Of a stretch of DNA of 64,000 bases, positions 44,620-53,145 are shown in pieces; within the stretch, counting starts at the first letter, position 1, and each line of letters starts with the position of its first letter. This DNA comes from Limimonas halophila (lineage in GTDB: Bacteria; Pseudomonadota; Alphaproteobacteria; Kiloniellales; Rhodovibrionaceae), in NCBI RefSeq assembly GCF_900100655.1, contig NZ_FNCE01000008.1, forward strand, positions 1-64,000, given 5' to 3'. Position numbers and translations under genes: made by a program. The notes beneath the pieces were generated by a model. The model ran no database searches. It had not been told where the DNA came from and saw only the letters and a list, made by a program, of their open reading frames with translations.

Positions 44620-45219
44620 TCATGCGTCGGGCGCGTCCTCGCGGTGGCCGGCGTTGGCGTAGTGGGCACGCTTTTCCGCGTTCCAGACCCGGAGCACCTT
44701 CGTTCGATACGGCTGGCTCTGCGGCCGGTTGCGCGAGTGGTAGTCGCCGATGGCCTCCATCCAGGAATTCGTCTCCCGGTGCAACGCCATGAGGAATTCC
44801 ACGGCGTAGGCCACGTTGATCGCCGGCGTGAAAGCCTGTTCGATGCTGTCGAAGGCGTGGCCGTGGTACTTCAGGCTCACCTGCATGCAACCCACGTCGA
44901 TGTTATCCGCACCCTGGCGTTGCAGGCGCCTCACCGCCTTCACGGCCGCCCGCTTGCTCGGATAATAGCGGCCGTCGCCGTCGACGTTGATCGTCCACGG
45001 CCAGGCAAATCGTTCCGGCCAGGGCCCGCTGCCGCGCCCGGTTTCCACCTTGGAAATCGCGGTCATCAGGTGGGTGGGCAAATCGGGGCGCAGTTCCTCC
45101 GCCATGGCGATGGCGCGGGCGCAGACGTCGCGCGCTGGCGTCGCCGCCGCCGGGGCCGCCAGCCCGGCCAGTGCCGCCGTCGCCGCCGCCATCGATGCCA
45201 CCCACGCAATCGCTCGCAC
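44620..45219 (-). CDS. Lytic transglycosylase-like protein (SLT fold)
   Basis: 199 residues with a signal peptide (IAWVASMAAATAALAGLAAPAAA). The catalytic Glu is in TAISKVETGRGSGPWPERFAWPWTINVDG, and the SLT strings NIDVGCMQVSLKYHGHAF and FTPAINVAYAVEFLMAL follow. It cleaves peptidoglycan glycan strands in the periplasm. The GTG at 45219 was chosen since GGGAG lies 8 bases upstream and the signal peptide then begins properly; a start near 45378 would add an unlikely Arg/Cys-rich leader. The start of the sRNA candidate lies about 240 bases away on the other strand. Confidence 0.85.
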   Translation of the reverse strand: MRAIAWVASMAAATAALAGLAAPAAATPARDVCARAIAMAEELRPDLPTHLMTAISKVETGRGSGPWPERFAWPWTINVDGDGRYYPSKRAAVKAVRRLQRQGADNIDVGCMQVSLKYHGHAFDSIEQAFTPAINVAYAVEFLMALHRETNSWMEAIGDYHSRNRPQSQPYRTKVLRVWNAEKRAHYANAGHREDAPDA

Positions 45220-45422
45220 GGCCCATGCTCCCGGCTTGCTCGCGCAGCCCGGAAAGCAAGTACCGTGCCGGCGGCGCCCGGCGCTGCATCGCACAAAAAG
45301 CTGCCGCGGACCGGGAACACGCGACCAAGGCGCCACGGATCGCCAAAAGCCGCACGGAAAAACTGTAAGCCACTGCAAAACAGGTATATTCTATGGCGAA
45401 ATCGCACACGGGCCGCTGGCTG

Positions 45423-45451
45423 TTGCCATCCCGTTCGGCCGGGCGTATATT
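45423..45451 (+). promoter_or_regulatory. Sigma-70-type promoter of an orphan transcript
   Basis: TTGCCA (45423-45428) and TATATT (45446-45451) are separated by exactly 17 bases. Initiation would fall near 45457, with a terminator 70-100 bases further on. Confidence 0.65.
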
Positions 45452-45456
45452 GTGCA

Positions 45457-45557
45457 GTGCGGCATGGCGATGGTGGGCATCGGCGTGTCGGATGACGCTC
45501 CCTGCGAGCGTCGACCTCCCCTAGACTGGCCGTGCGCGTTCGCGCACGGCCTTTTTT
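45457..45557 (+). ncRNA. Candidate small RNA, about 100 nt
   Basis: The transcript between the promoter and the terminator holds a hairpin GACGCTC-CCTGC-GAGCGTC at about 45493-45511, a single-stranded GACCTCCCCTAGAC stretch that is complementary to Shine-Dalgarno-like sequences, and the terminator hairpin. Short reading frames exist but have no good ribosome site. This layout is typical of Hfq-type trans-acting sRNAs. I matched it to no known family, including 4.5S and 6S RNA. 5' end and function are predictions. Confidence 0.5.
45528..45557 (+). terminator. Rho-independent terminator
   Basis: GGCCGTGCGCG (45528-45538) and CGCGCACGGCC (45541-45551) pair perfectly, with a CGTTCG apex, followed by six T (45552-45557). 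It faces right, opposite in direction to both flanking genes. Confidence 0.88.
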
Positions 45558-45570
45558 CCGTCCGGGCCGG

Positions 45571-46449
45571 TTAAAAGCGCGCCGGCTCCAGCTCCCCCAG
45601 GGCCGCCACCACGGCGCGCATGTCGTGCGCCAGCTGCGCCAGGCCGGGCCCGCGGCGCACCGTCTCCTCGTCCATGTAGAGGGCGCGGTTCATCTCGATC
45701 TGCAGGGCGTGGACGCCCTCCCACGGCCGCCCGTAGTGGCGCGTGACGAAGCCGCCCGAGTAGGGGCTGTTGTGGCGCACGTTGTAGCCGAGCTGCGTGA
45801 GCGCCGTTTCCACGGCCGCGGGAACGCGCGGATCGCAGGCGGCGCCGTGGCTGTCGCCGAGGACGAAGTCCACGCGCCGGCGGCCCGCGTCGCGGTCCAT
45901 GGGGCCGCCGATGGAGGGCATGGAATGGCAGTCCACGAGGATGCAGGCGCCGAAGCGCTCGCGCGTGTCGGCGATCAGGCGCGACAGGGCGTTGTGGTAG
46001 GGCCAGTAGTAGGCGCGGATGCGCGACAGCGCCTCGGCGAAGGTGAGCTTGTCGCTGTAGATCTCCGAGCCGCTGGCGACCACGCGGGCGATCGTGCCCA
46101 GCCCCGCCGCCACGCGCGGCGAGCGCGTGTTGGCGTAGCCCGGCAGCGGCTCGTTGAACATGCGCGGGTCGAGTTCGAAGGGCTCGCGGTTCACGTCCAC
46201 GTAGGCGCGCGGGAAGTTCGCCTGCAGCAGGGGCGCGCCCATCTCCGGCGCGGCGGCGATCAACTCGTCGACGAAGCCGTCCTCGCTGCGGCGCAGGCTC
46301 ACCCGGTCGAGCCGCGCGCTGGCGACGAAGGCCGGGGGATAATGGCGGCCGCTGTGCGGCGAGGCGAAAACCAACGGCAGCGTCTGCGCGCTGGGCAGCC
46401 GGACCTGATGCGGGGTGAGAATCTCACACGGCTCGATCTCGGCTTCCAT
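45571..46449 (-). CDS. N-formylglutamate amidohydrolase family protein
   Basis: 292 residues. LVFASPHSGRHYPPAFVA at the N terminus, ACILVDCHSMPSIGG in the middle and YSGGFVTRHYGRPWEGVHALQIEMNRALYMDE near the end are the conserved His/Asp/Glu blocks of the N-formylglutamate amidohydrolase family, a metal-dependent hydrolase that acts in histidine degradation in HutG-type members. No hut genes flank it, so a different N-acyl substrate is possible. ATG 46449 is used; a longer start would add a low-complexity N terminus. Confidence 0.9.
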   Translation of the reverse strand: MEAEIEPCEILTPHQVRLPSAQTLPLVFASPHSGRHYPPAFVASARLDRVSLRRSEDGFVDELIAAAPEMGAPLLQANFPRAYVDVNREPFELDPRMFNEPLPGYANTRSPRVAAGLGTIARVVASGSEIYSDKLTFAEALSRIRAYYWPYHNALSRLIADTRERFGACILVDCHSMPSIGGPMDRDAGRRRVDFVLGDSHGAACDPRVPAAVETALTQLGYNVRHNSPYSGGFVTRHYGRPWEGVHALQIEMNRALYMDEETVRRGPGLAQLAHDMRAVVAALGELEPARF

Positions 46450-46762
46450 GACGCTCGCTGACTGTCGATCGCACTCGCCGGTATCCATGGCACCCGCACG
46501 CCTTGGGGCCACGACGGGGCTCCGGCCACCGGCCCGCGCGCCCCATCCTGCCCGCCGGACAAAAGGGATCGGGCGCGGTGCGGCGGGCGGGGTGACTCCG
46601 CGCGACCGCATCGCGCCCACCGCCAAGGGTGGCGGCGCCCCGCCCCCGCTGCAAGGTCCCTGTTCGCTGGGCTTGAACGCAGCCAGCGCCAATGCTACAG
46701 GCCACACACAGCGACGGGCGGCCCCGCAAGCATGCGAGACACGGCCGCCGCGACGCCGGTAT
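46450..46762. other. 313-base gap upstream of tRNA-Val
   Basis: GC-rich sequence with no gene, hairpin or operator that I can support. It must contain the promoters of the leftward amidohydrolase gene and of the tRNA, neither of which has a clear -10/-35 pair. Confidence 0.4.
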
Positions 46763-46837
46763 GGGCGCGTAGCTCAGCGGCAGAGCGCCTCGTTGACATC
46801 GAGGAGGTCGGTGGTTCAAATCCACCCGCGCCCACCA
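46763..46837 (+). tRNA. tRNA-Val (anticodon GAC)
   Basis: Acceptor GGGCGCG (46763-46769) pairs with CGCGCCC (46827-46833); the anticodon stem CCTCG/CGAGG encloses TTGACAT with anticodon GAC; the T loop is in GGTTCAAATCC; discriminator A and CCA (46835-46837) are encoded. It reads GUC and GUU codons. Confidence 0.96.
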
Positions 46838-47250
46838 TTCGGTTTTTGCCCGGTTTTGCAGTTGCCTGGTGACTTGCCGTGGACGCGCCGTGCGGTCGGT
46901 ATTGACCGGCGCGGATGTGTTTCCGTCAGCGCATTCATTTAAGCGACAATCACCGATCCGCCTCGCTGCCGGCATTCCGGCCTTGCCCGCAAAAGCATCG
47001 GCGTGGGTGTTGATCCGGAGTCCACGTCCCCACCCCTCCAACCGCGTTCACGGCGCCGTCCGACCAGCAGCGCAGGCAGCTGCCCCGGGTCCGGGGCCAC
47101 TCGGCTGACACAGAAAGATTCCAGCCCGTCCCCTTTCCGGTCGCGTCACCGCGCGCCATGATGTTTCGCGTCGCATAGATCGGCACCGGGACGACGCCCG
47201 ATCCCGCAACCCGGGTGGACGACCGGCGCACCGACGGAAGGGACGGCGCC
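46838..47250. other. 413-base gap after tRNA-Val, no feature recognised
   Basis: No terminator hairpin with a T-run, no repeat and no protein-coding stretch with the codon pattern of the genome was seen here. A short run of AT-richer sequence around 46915-46955 may hold a promoter for the rightward gene at 47251. Confidence 0.4.
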
Positions 47251-47676
47251 GTGGACGGGTTCATGGTGGCCCTGATGACCTGGATCGCCTCGGTTTCCGG
47301 CTTGCCAGAACCCGAGAACCCGCCCGCCGTGCGCCGGCTCTCCGCCGAGGAGATCGTCGCCCGAGCGCGCCCACCGCAAGCGCGTCAGCCCCACGCGGGG
47401 CGCAGCTACGTCGCGCTCTACCGCGCCGGGACGCGCACCATCCTGCTGCGCGACGACTGGTCTCGCGACAGCCTGCGCGACCGCTCCATCCTGGTGCACG
47501 AGCTGGTCCACCACATGCAGGCGGCAGCGGGGCGCGACTACCCCTGTCCCGGCGCGCGGGAGCGCGAGGCGTACGGCATCCAGGGGCGCTGGCTGAAGCG
47601 CCAGGGCGGCAGCCTGTCCGAAACCCTCGGCATCAACACCCTGCACCTGCTGCTTTTAACGCGGTGTGGACGGTGA
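47251..47676 (+). CDS. Small zinc-peptidase-like protein with HExxH motif
   Basis: 141 residues. DRSILVHELVHHMQAAAGRDYPCPGAREREAYGIQGRWL has the zinc-binding HELVHH (HExxH) helix, followed by a Glu-Ala-Tyr stretch that could give the third metal ligand. The first part is hydrophobic (MVALMTWIASVSGLP) and could be a signal or anchor. GTG 47251 was chosen for GAAGGGA upstream; a GTG at 47215 has none. Its stop is 4 bases from the stop of the giant gene, which converges with it. Members of this kind are annotated as DUF6647-like; I cannot confirm that name. Confidence 0.72.
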   Translation: MDGFMVALMTWIASVSGLPEPENPPAVRRLSAEEIVARARPPQARQPHAGRSYVALYRAGTRTILLRDDWSRDSLRDRSILVHELVHHMQAAAGRDYPCPGAREREAYGIQGRWLKRQGGSLSETLGINTLHLLLLTRCGR

Positions 47677-47680
47677 CCTG

Positions 47681-50600
47681 TCAGCCGAGCATCAAGCCGT
47701 CGTCGAGCGGCCCGGCGGTGAGGGCTTGTGCGTTTTCGGGCTCCAGCGCGGACGCGTCGCCGGGATCGAGGTTCACGGCGCCGGGATCGAAGCCGTCCCC
47801 GACGGCTTCGCCGCCGAGCTCGATCCGCACGCGGCCGTCCTCAACGCCGATCGCCGCCTCGGCCGAGCCGTCGGCGAAGGCCACCTCGACCTGGCCGTTC
47901 AGGCCGAGCTCCACGGTGGCGCCGTCGGCGCGGGAAATCGTCAGGGTGTTGCCCGCCGCTTCGACGGCGTAGGCGTCGATCGCGCGCGCCAGTTCGACGC
48001 GATCGCCGTCGCCGCCGGTGAAGCTCACGTCGCCGCTGGCCGGCACCTGGATCGTCTCGCTGGCGGCCGTGCCCACGACGCGAGCGGCGAAGGGCACCGC
48101 CTGGGTATCGCTCTGCCCGTCCAGGATCACGCGGTTGCCGCTGCCGTCGCCCTGCGGCAGCCCCGCCCCGTCCGGGTTCAAGTCGACCTGCGCCGGATCG
48201 AAGCCGTCACCCACGGTGACGCCCCCGAGCGTCAGGGAAATCCCGTCCGGGCCCGGCTGGACCGCGGCCGTCGCGCTGCCGCCGTCGAAGATCAGCGGGA
48301 CCTCGGCGTTCAGCGACACCTCCGCGCGCGTGCCGTCCGCGCCGTCGAACACCAGGGTGTTGCCGCCCGCGCTGACGTCGTAGTCGGTAAGCGCGCCCGG
48401 AAGCTGCACGACGTCACCCGCGCCCGGCCGCAGCGCCGCGATCGCGCCGGGCTCCAGGCGCACGCCCTCGGCGTCCGCCGTGCCGTTCACCTCGGCCGGG
48501 AAGGGCAGCGTGAGCGTCTGCTCGCCGCCACCCAGGACCACGAGATCCCGGGCCGGACCCACCGTCACCTCGGCCGTGGCCGTGGCGCTGCCGCCGCGGC
48601 CATCGTTGACGCTGTACTGGAAGCTGTCCGTCCCCGTGAAACCGGCGTCGGCGGTGTAGACGATCTCGCCCGCCTCGTTGACCCGGACCGAGCCGTTGGC
48701 CGGCGAGCTGGTGATCGCTGCGCTGAGGTCGTCGTCGTCGGGATCGGAATCGTTGGCGAGCACGTCCAGCGGCGCCGGCTCGGCGTTGGTGATGCGGAAG
48801 CTGTCGTCCTTGGCGACGGGCGGGTCGTTGACGTCGGTGACCTCGACCGTGGCCGTCGCCGAGGACGACGCGCCCGATCCGTTGCGCACGGTGTAGCCGA
48901 AGGTCGCCGTGCCCACGAAGCCGGCGTCCGGTGCAAAGGTCACCGTGGCGTCGTCGTTCACGCTCACCGTCGCGTTGTCGGGCGTGGATTGCAGCGTCAC
49001 GGAGGGGTCCACGCCGACGGGGATCTGGTCGTTCGCCAGGAGGTCGAGGTCGGTCTTCGTGCCCTCCTTCACCGAAAGCACGTCGTCGGCCGCGACGAGG
49101 TCGCTGGCGCTTTCCGTCACCTCGACGGTCGCCTGCGCCGTGGCGGTCACGCCCGCCTCGTTGGTCACCGCGTAGGTGAAGGTGTCCGTGCCGTTGAAGC
49201 CCGCGGCCGGGGTGTAGCTCACGGTGTTGTCGTCGGTCAGCGTGGCGGTGCCGTTGGCGGGCGGCTCGGCCAGTTCGATCGTGAGGCCACCGTCATCGGC
49301 CGCGCCGTCGTTCGCCAGGATCTCGAGCGTGACGTCCTCGCGGCCCTGGACGACGGTGAAGGCGTCGTCGGTCACCTCCGGCGGCGGGTTCACGCTGACC
49401 GTGACGGTGGCCGTCGCGGTTTCGCCGCCGGGGTCGCTGGCGACGTAGGTGAAGCTCGTCTCGCCCACGAAGCCGTCGTCGGGCGTGAAGGCGATCGTGC
49501 CGTCGCCCTGCGGCGTGGCCGTCGCGTTCGCCGGCGTGGTCTTGAGACTGACGTCGAGGTCGTCGCCGTCCGGGTCGCTGTCGTTCTCCAGCACCGCCAG
49601 CGTCGTGGTCTCGTCCGGCGAAACCCCGAAGGTGTCGTCCTTGGCGACGGGGGCCGAATTGCCGGGGGCGACATCGAAGGTCAGCGTCGCGGTGTCCTGG
49701 CGGCCGGTGCCGTCGCGCACGATGTAGGTCAGGCTGTCCGTGCCCGAAAAGTTCTCGCTGGGCGTGTAGGTGATCGTGCCGCCATCGGCTTGGGCGGTGC
49801 CGTTGTCCGGCGAGGACTGCAGGCTGACGCTGAGCTCGTCGCCGTCGTCCGGATCGCTTGCCAGCGGCTCGTCCCCACCGAGCACGTCGACCTGGGCTTC
49901 GCCGTTGAGCTCGACCGTGGCCTCGTCGTCCGTCGCGACCGGATCGTCGGGCTGCGGCTCGACGTCGATGGTCAGCGTCTTGGTGTCCGACGTCCTGTCC
50001 GTTTGATCGACGACCTGGAAGTCGATCGCGGCGAAGCCCGCGCCGTTGGCGTCCGCCGGCGGCTGATAGATCAGCCCGTCCGAGGCGATCGTGCCCGCGG
50101 CGATGGAGTCGCCGGCTTTCACGGCTTCTCCGTCGTCCGGCTGGCCGTTGCCGTTGGCGTCCCTGAAGAGCGTGCCCTCGCCGTCGCCGGGCATGGCCTC
50201 GATATCGACCGCCGCCAGGCCGTCGCCGCTGTCGGGATCGTCGAAGGGAAAGTCGTCCGCCTCGAAGACGAGCGTCTGGTCCTCGTCGATCTCGCGCGTG
50301 ACGTTTTCGCTGACCGGATCGTCCTCGACGCCCTCGACCTCGACAGGGACCGTCACGGTGTCGGTGGTGCCGGTACCATCGTCGACCCGGACGGTGAAGC
50401 TGTCGCTGCCGTCGAACTCCGTGTCGGGGGTGAACGCCGCATTGCCGGGCTGGCGCTCGATCGACCCGGTCGGGGCGTCGGCGATGGCACTCAGGCTGCC
50501 GTTCGTGGGCGCGTCGGTGACGGTGAACGACAGCGTTTGCCCGGTATCCGCGTCGCCCACCGCAAGCAGGGGCGCGATATCGATGTCGGTATCGCCCTCG

Positions 50601-51979
50601 GTGACGGTAAGCGGTTCGTCCAGTGTGCCGTCGTCGTCGGCGTCGCCGGTGAACTGCGGGGCCTGCCCGACGGTCCTGAAATCGAGCGTGTCGTTGTCGT
50701 CGATGCCGGCGAAATCGTTGGGGGTGCCGGTCGCAGTGTCCTCGTCCGTGATCGCGCCCGCGTCGATCTGGACGGCGAAGCGCGTCCCGGCGATGAGGTC
50801 GCTCGACGGATCGATGGTCAGCTTATCGCCGTCGATCGACACCGTACCGTCGCCGCCGCCCGTGTCGTTTTCAACGTCGAAGGATTCCGACTGCGAGGGC
50901 GCGTCGGGCGCGATCAGATCGATCGAGCCGCTGTCGCCGAAGTCAATGGGCTCGTCGAAGGTGAGCACCAGCGAATCGCCCGGCGGGTGGGCGATCGTGT
51001 CGTCGCCGGGATCGCTGTCCGCCAGGGTCGGCGGGGTGGTGTCGGTGACGCTGACCTCGGCCGTGACCTCGTTCGAGGAAAAGGTCTGGCTGCTGCCGTT
51101 GTTGCGCGTGTCGGCGGAGGTCGTACCGGTCGTTCCGACCGTGCCGTCCCAGGCGCGCAGGGTGAGCGTGTTGCCGCCCAGCGGATCGCCCGTGTCCTCC
51201 TCGTCGGGCAGGAAGCGCAGCTTGTCCTCAGGCGCCAGGAGCACCGCGCTTTCCTGGGAAACCGCGCTGAGATCGGCGAAATCCTGCCAAGTTTCACCGC
51301 TGTCGGTGGAGAATTCGAAGGTGCCGTTGTCCGCCTGAACGCCCGTCACGGCCGTGCCGACCTGTGCCGTATCGGTGTCCGGATCGCTCAGGTTCACGCC
51401 GCTCTTGCCGAGCACGTCCGAGACGGCCATGCCGTCAGGATCGCTCGCGTTCTGCTCCACGGTGTCCAGCCCCACCGTGGCCGCATCGACCGTGGGCGCG
51501 TCGTTGACCGGCGTGACCGCGACGGCGCTCGTTGCCGAACCGGTGTCGCCGCTCCCGTCGGTGACGGACAGCTCGACCGTGCGCTCGTCGCTGCCCGGCT
51601 GGTCGGTGGTGTTCCGGAAGGTGACGGCCTGCGCCAGCGCTCCCACGTTGTCTTCGCTGGCCTTGCCGTTGAGATCGACGGTCAGGGCGTCTCCGCCGGT
51701 GACCGTCCCGTCCCCGTCGGTTCCGCTGGTTTCCGTGACCGTGCCGATCGTCGTCGAATTGAAAACGAGATCGCCGCTGTTGATCGAAAAATCGCCGTCG
51801 GTGTCGATGGCGAGCTCGTCGTTGTCCTGCGCGTTCCCGGTCACCTGCACCGTTACCGAGCCGTCAGCGACATCGCCCGAGCCGTCGGGATCGCTCACGC
51901 TCGCGTTCGGATCGATGCGGGTGGCGCCATCGCCTTCGGTCCAGTCCAGATCGGCAAACGTGATGTCGGGCGTCGCCAT
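47681..51979 (-). CDS. Giant cadherin-like/tandem-95 repeat protein, probable secreted or surface adhesin
   Basis: 1,432 residues, strongly acidic and rich in Asp, Thr, Gly. N-terminal part: Ig/cadherin-like units with FEFSTDSGETWQDFADLSAV and LTLRAWDGT. Next, an SbsA-type Ig domain (TPPTLADSDPGDDTIAHPP ... DSLVLTFDEPIDFG). Then about six tandem-95-type units such as PVAKDDSFRITNAEPAPLDVLANDSDPDDDDL and PVAKDDTFGVSPDETTTLAVLENDSDPDGDDL, with Ca-binding DPDGDD strings. The last 240 residues are two copies of a unit that I do not recognise, each ending VGDGFDPxxVxLxPxG/D. There is no signal peptide and no RTX nonapeptide; type I secretion is a guess. ATG 51979 has CGGAG upstream. Confidence 0.9.
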   Translation of the reverse strand: MATPDITFADLDWTEGDGATRIDPNASVSDPDGSGDVADGSVTVQVTGNAQDNDELAIDTDGDFSINSGDLVFNSTTIGTVTETSGTDGDGTVTGGDALTVDLNGKASEDNVGALAQAVTFRNTTDQPGSDERTVELSVTDGSGDTGSATSAVAVTPVNDAPTVDAATVGLDTVEQNASDPDGMAVSDVLGKSGVNLSDPDTDTAQVGTAVTGVQADNGTFEFSTDSGETWQDFADLSAVSQESAVLLAPEDKLRFLPDEEDTGDPLGGNTLTLRAWDGTVGTTGTTSADTRNNGSSQTFSSNEVTAEVSVTDTTPPTLADSDPGDDTIAHPPGDSLVLTFDEPIDFGDSGSIDLIAPDAPSQSESFDVENDTGGGDGTVSIDGDKLTIDPSSDLIAGTRFAVQIDAGAITDEDTATGTPNDFAGIDDNDTLDFRTVGQAPQFTGDADDDGTLDEPLTVTEGDTDIDIAPLLAVGDADTGQTLSFTVTDAPTNGSLSAIADAPTGSIERQPGNAAFTPDTEFDGSDSFTVRVDDGTGTTDTVTVPVEVEGVEDDPVSENVTREIDEDQTLVFEADDFPFDDPDSGDGLAAVDIEAMPGDGEGTLFRDANGNGQPDDGEAVKAGDSIAAGTIASDGLIYQPPADANGAGFAAIDFQVVDQTDRTSDTKTLTIDVEPQPDDPVATDDEATVELNGEAQVDVLGGDEPLASDPDDGDELSVSLQSSPDNGTAQADGGTITYTPSENFSGTDSLTYIVRDGTGRQDTATLTFDVAPGNSAPVAKDDTFGVSPDETTTLAVLENDSDPDGDDLDVSLKTTPANATATPQGDGTIAFTPDDGFVGETSFTYVASDPGGETATATVTVSVNPPPEVTDDAFTVVQGREDVTLEILANDGAADDGGLTIELAEPPANGTATLTDDNTVSYTPAAGFNGTDTFTYAVTNEAGVTATAQATVEVTESASDLVAADDVLSVKEGTKTDLDLLANDQIPVGVDPSVTLQSTPDNATVSVNDDATVTFAPDAGFVGTATFGYTVRNGSGASSSATATVEVTDVNDPPVAKDDSFRITNAEPAPLDVLANDSDPDDDDLSAAITSSPANGSVRVNEAGEIVYTADAGFTGTDSFQYSVNDGRGGSATATAEVTVGPARDLVVLGGGEQTLTLPFPAEVNGTADAEGVRLEPGAIAALRPGAGDVVQLPGALTDYDVSAGGNTLVFDGADGTRAEVSLNAEVPLIFDGGSATAAVQPGPDGISLTLGGVTVGDGFDPAQVDLNPDGAGLPQGDGSGNRVILDGQSDTQAVPFAARVVGTAASETIQVPASGDVSFTGGDGDRVELARAIDAYAVEAAGNTLTISRADGATVELGLNGQVEVAFADGSAEAAIGVEDGRVRIELGGEAVGDGFDPGAVNLDPGDASALEPENAQALTAGPLDDGLMLG

Positions 51980-52149
51980 CGCAAGCGGCTCCGGTCGTTC
52001 GGGGTCGATGGGGCGGGAGCAAACAAAGTGCCAAGACCGGCGTTGCCACGCGGTTAACCGTGCGCCCCGAACGCCCCACATGCCGGGGCGGGCTCGCGCC
52101 GGAAGCGCGGGGCCGCTACCCTGAGCGCCCAACCGGGGACACCGCGCCC

Positions 52150-53145
52150 ATGCCCGAACCGCTCACGCCGCCGCAGGCGAGCAAATCCGACGGCAGCCCG
52201 CGCACGATCGGCGTGGAGCTTGAATTCGGCGGCCTGACCTGCGCCCACGCCGCCGCCGTGGTCGCGCGCCAACTCGGCGGCACAGTGCGCGAGATCGACC
52301 GCTACCGCTTCGTGGTGGACGGCACCGCGCTGGGCGCCATCCGCGTGGAGCTGGACACGCAGTTCGTCCACCCCGGCGAAACCACCGACCCCGAACAGCG
52401 CGTCGCCCTGGAACGCGAGCGCATGGGCGACCTGCTGGAAGGCGCGCTGCGCACCGCCATCGGCGAGGTGACGGCGCTCTACCTGCCCGTGGAGCTGGTT
52501 GTCCCGCCGGTGCCCGTGGCCAGTCTCCCCGAGCTGGACGCGCTGCTGCCGGCGCTGCGCGAGGCGGGGGCGCGCGACACCGGGGCCTCGCCCATCTACG
52601 GCTTCGGGCTTCAGCTCAACATCGACCCGCCCGATCTGGACCCGGCGACGCTGCAGGCGCTGATGCGCGCCTACGCCATCAGCGGCGCCCACCTGCGCCG
52701 CGAGATCGGCGTGGACTGGACGCGCCGCCTGCTGCCCTTCGTGGAGCCGTGGCCGCGCGCCTACCTGCGCGCCCTGCTCGCCGAAGAGACGGCCCCGGCG
52801 CTGAGCGCGCTGATCGACACCTACCTGACCCACAATGCCACGCGGAACCGCGACCTGGACCTGCTGCCGCTGTTCTTGTGGCTCGACCCCTCGCGGGTGC
52901 GCGCCGCCGTGAGCGACCCGCGCCTGCAGCCGCGCCCGGCGATGCACTACCGCCTGCCCGACTCCCGCCTGGAGGACCCGGCGTGGTCCGTCACCGGGGA
53001 ATGGAACCGCTGGGTGACGCACGTGGAGCGCCTGGCCGCCGATTCCGAGCGCCTGCGCGCGGCCGGCGCCGACTACCTGGACCGGCTGCGCGGCGACCGG
53101 CTGAGCGACTGGGCGGACCAGGTCGCGGCCTGGCTGGGGCTTTGA
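52150..53145 (+). CDS. Putative amidoligase (Amidoligase_2, glutamine-synthetase-like fold)
   Basis: 331 residues. RTIGVELEFGGLTCAHAAAV places Glu23 and Glu25 where the family binds Mg/ATP, and the next strands (TVREIDRYRFVVDG, AIRVELDTQFVHP, VPVASLPELDALLPALREAGA, SPIYGFGLQLNIDPPDLD) follow the Amidoligase_2 pattern. These ATP-dependent enzymes form amide bonds between amino acids or to proteins, but almost none has an established substrate. The next gene begins inside its stop codon and encodes a class-I amidotransferase-type hydrolase, the recurring partner of this family. ATG 52150 is preferred over ATG 52060, which would add 30 low-complexity residues. Confidence 0.85.
   Translation: MPEPLTPPQASKSDGSPRTIGVELEFGGLTCAHAAAVVARQLGGTVREIDRYRFVVDGTALGAIRVELDTQFVHPGETTDPEQRVALERERMGDLLEGALRTAIGEVTALYLPVELVVPPVPVASLPELDALLPALREAGARDTGASPIYGFGLQLNIDPPDLDPATLQALMRAYAISGAHLRREIGVDWTRRLLPFVEPWPRAYLRALLAEETAPALSALIDTYLTHNATRNRDLDLLPLFLWLDPSRVRAAVSDPRLQPRPAMHYRLPDSRLEDPAWSVTGEWNRWVTHVERLAADSERLRAAGADYLDRLRGDRLSDWADQVAAWLGL

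Noticed and set aside
44640-46449. Possible hut (histidine use) locus because of the N-formylglutamate amidohydrolase
   Set aside because: No hutH, hutU, hutI or hutF gene is near; only the single amidohydrolase is present.
47666-52057. An open frame of 1,463 codons on the plus strand opposite the giant repeat protein gene
   Set aside because: It has the Arg/Val/Gly-rich look of an antisense shadow in GC-rich DNA, with no domain pattern. The minus-strand protein shows clear tandem-95 and Ig repeats.
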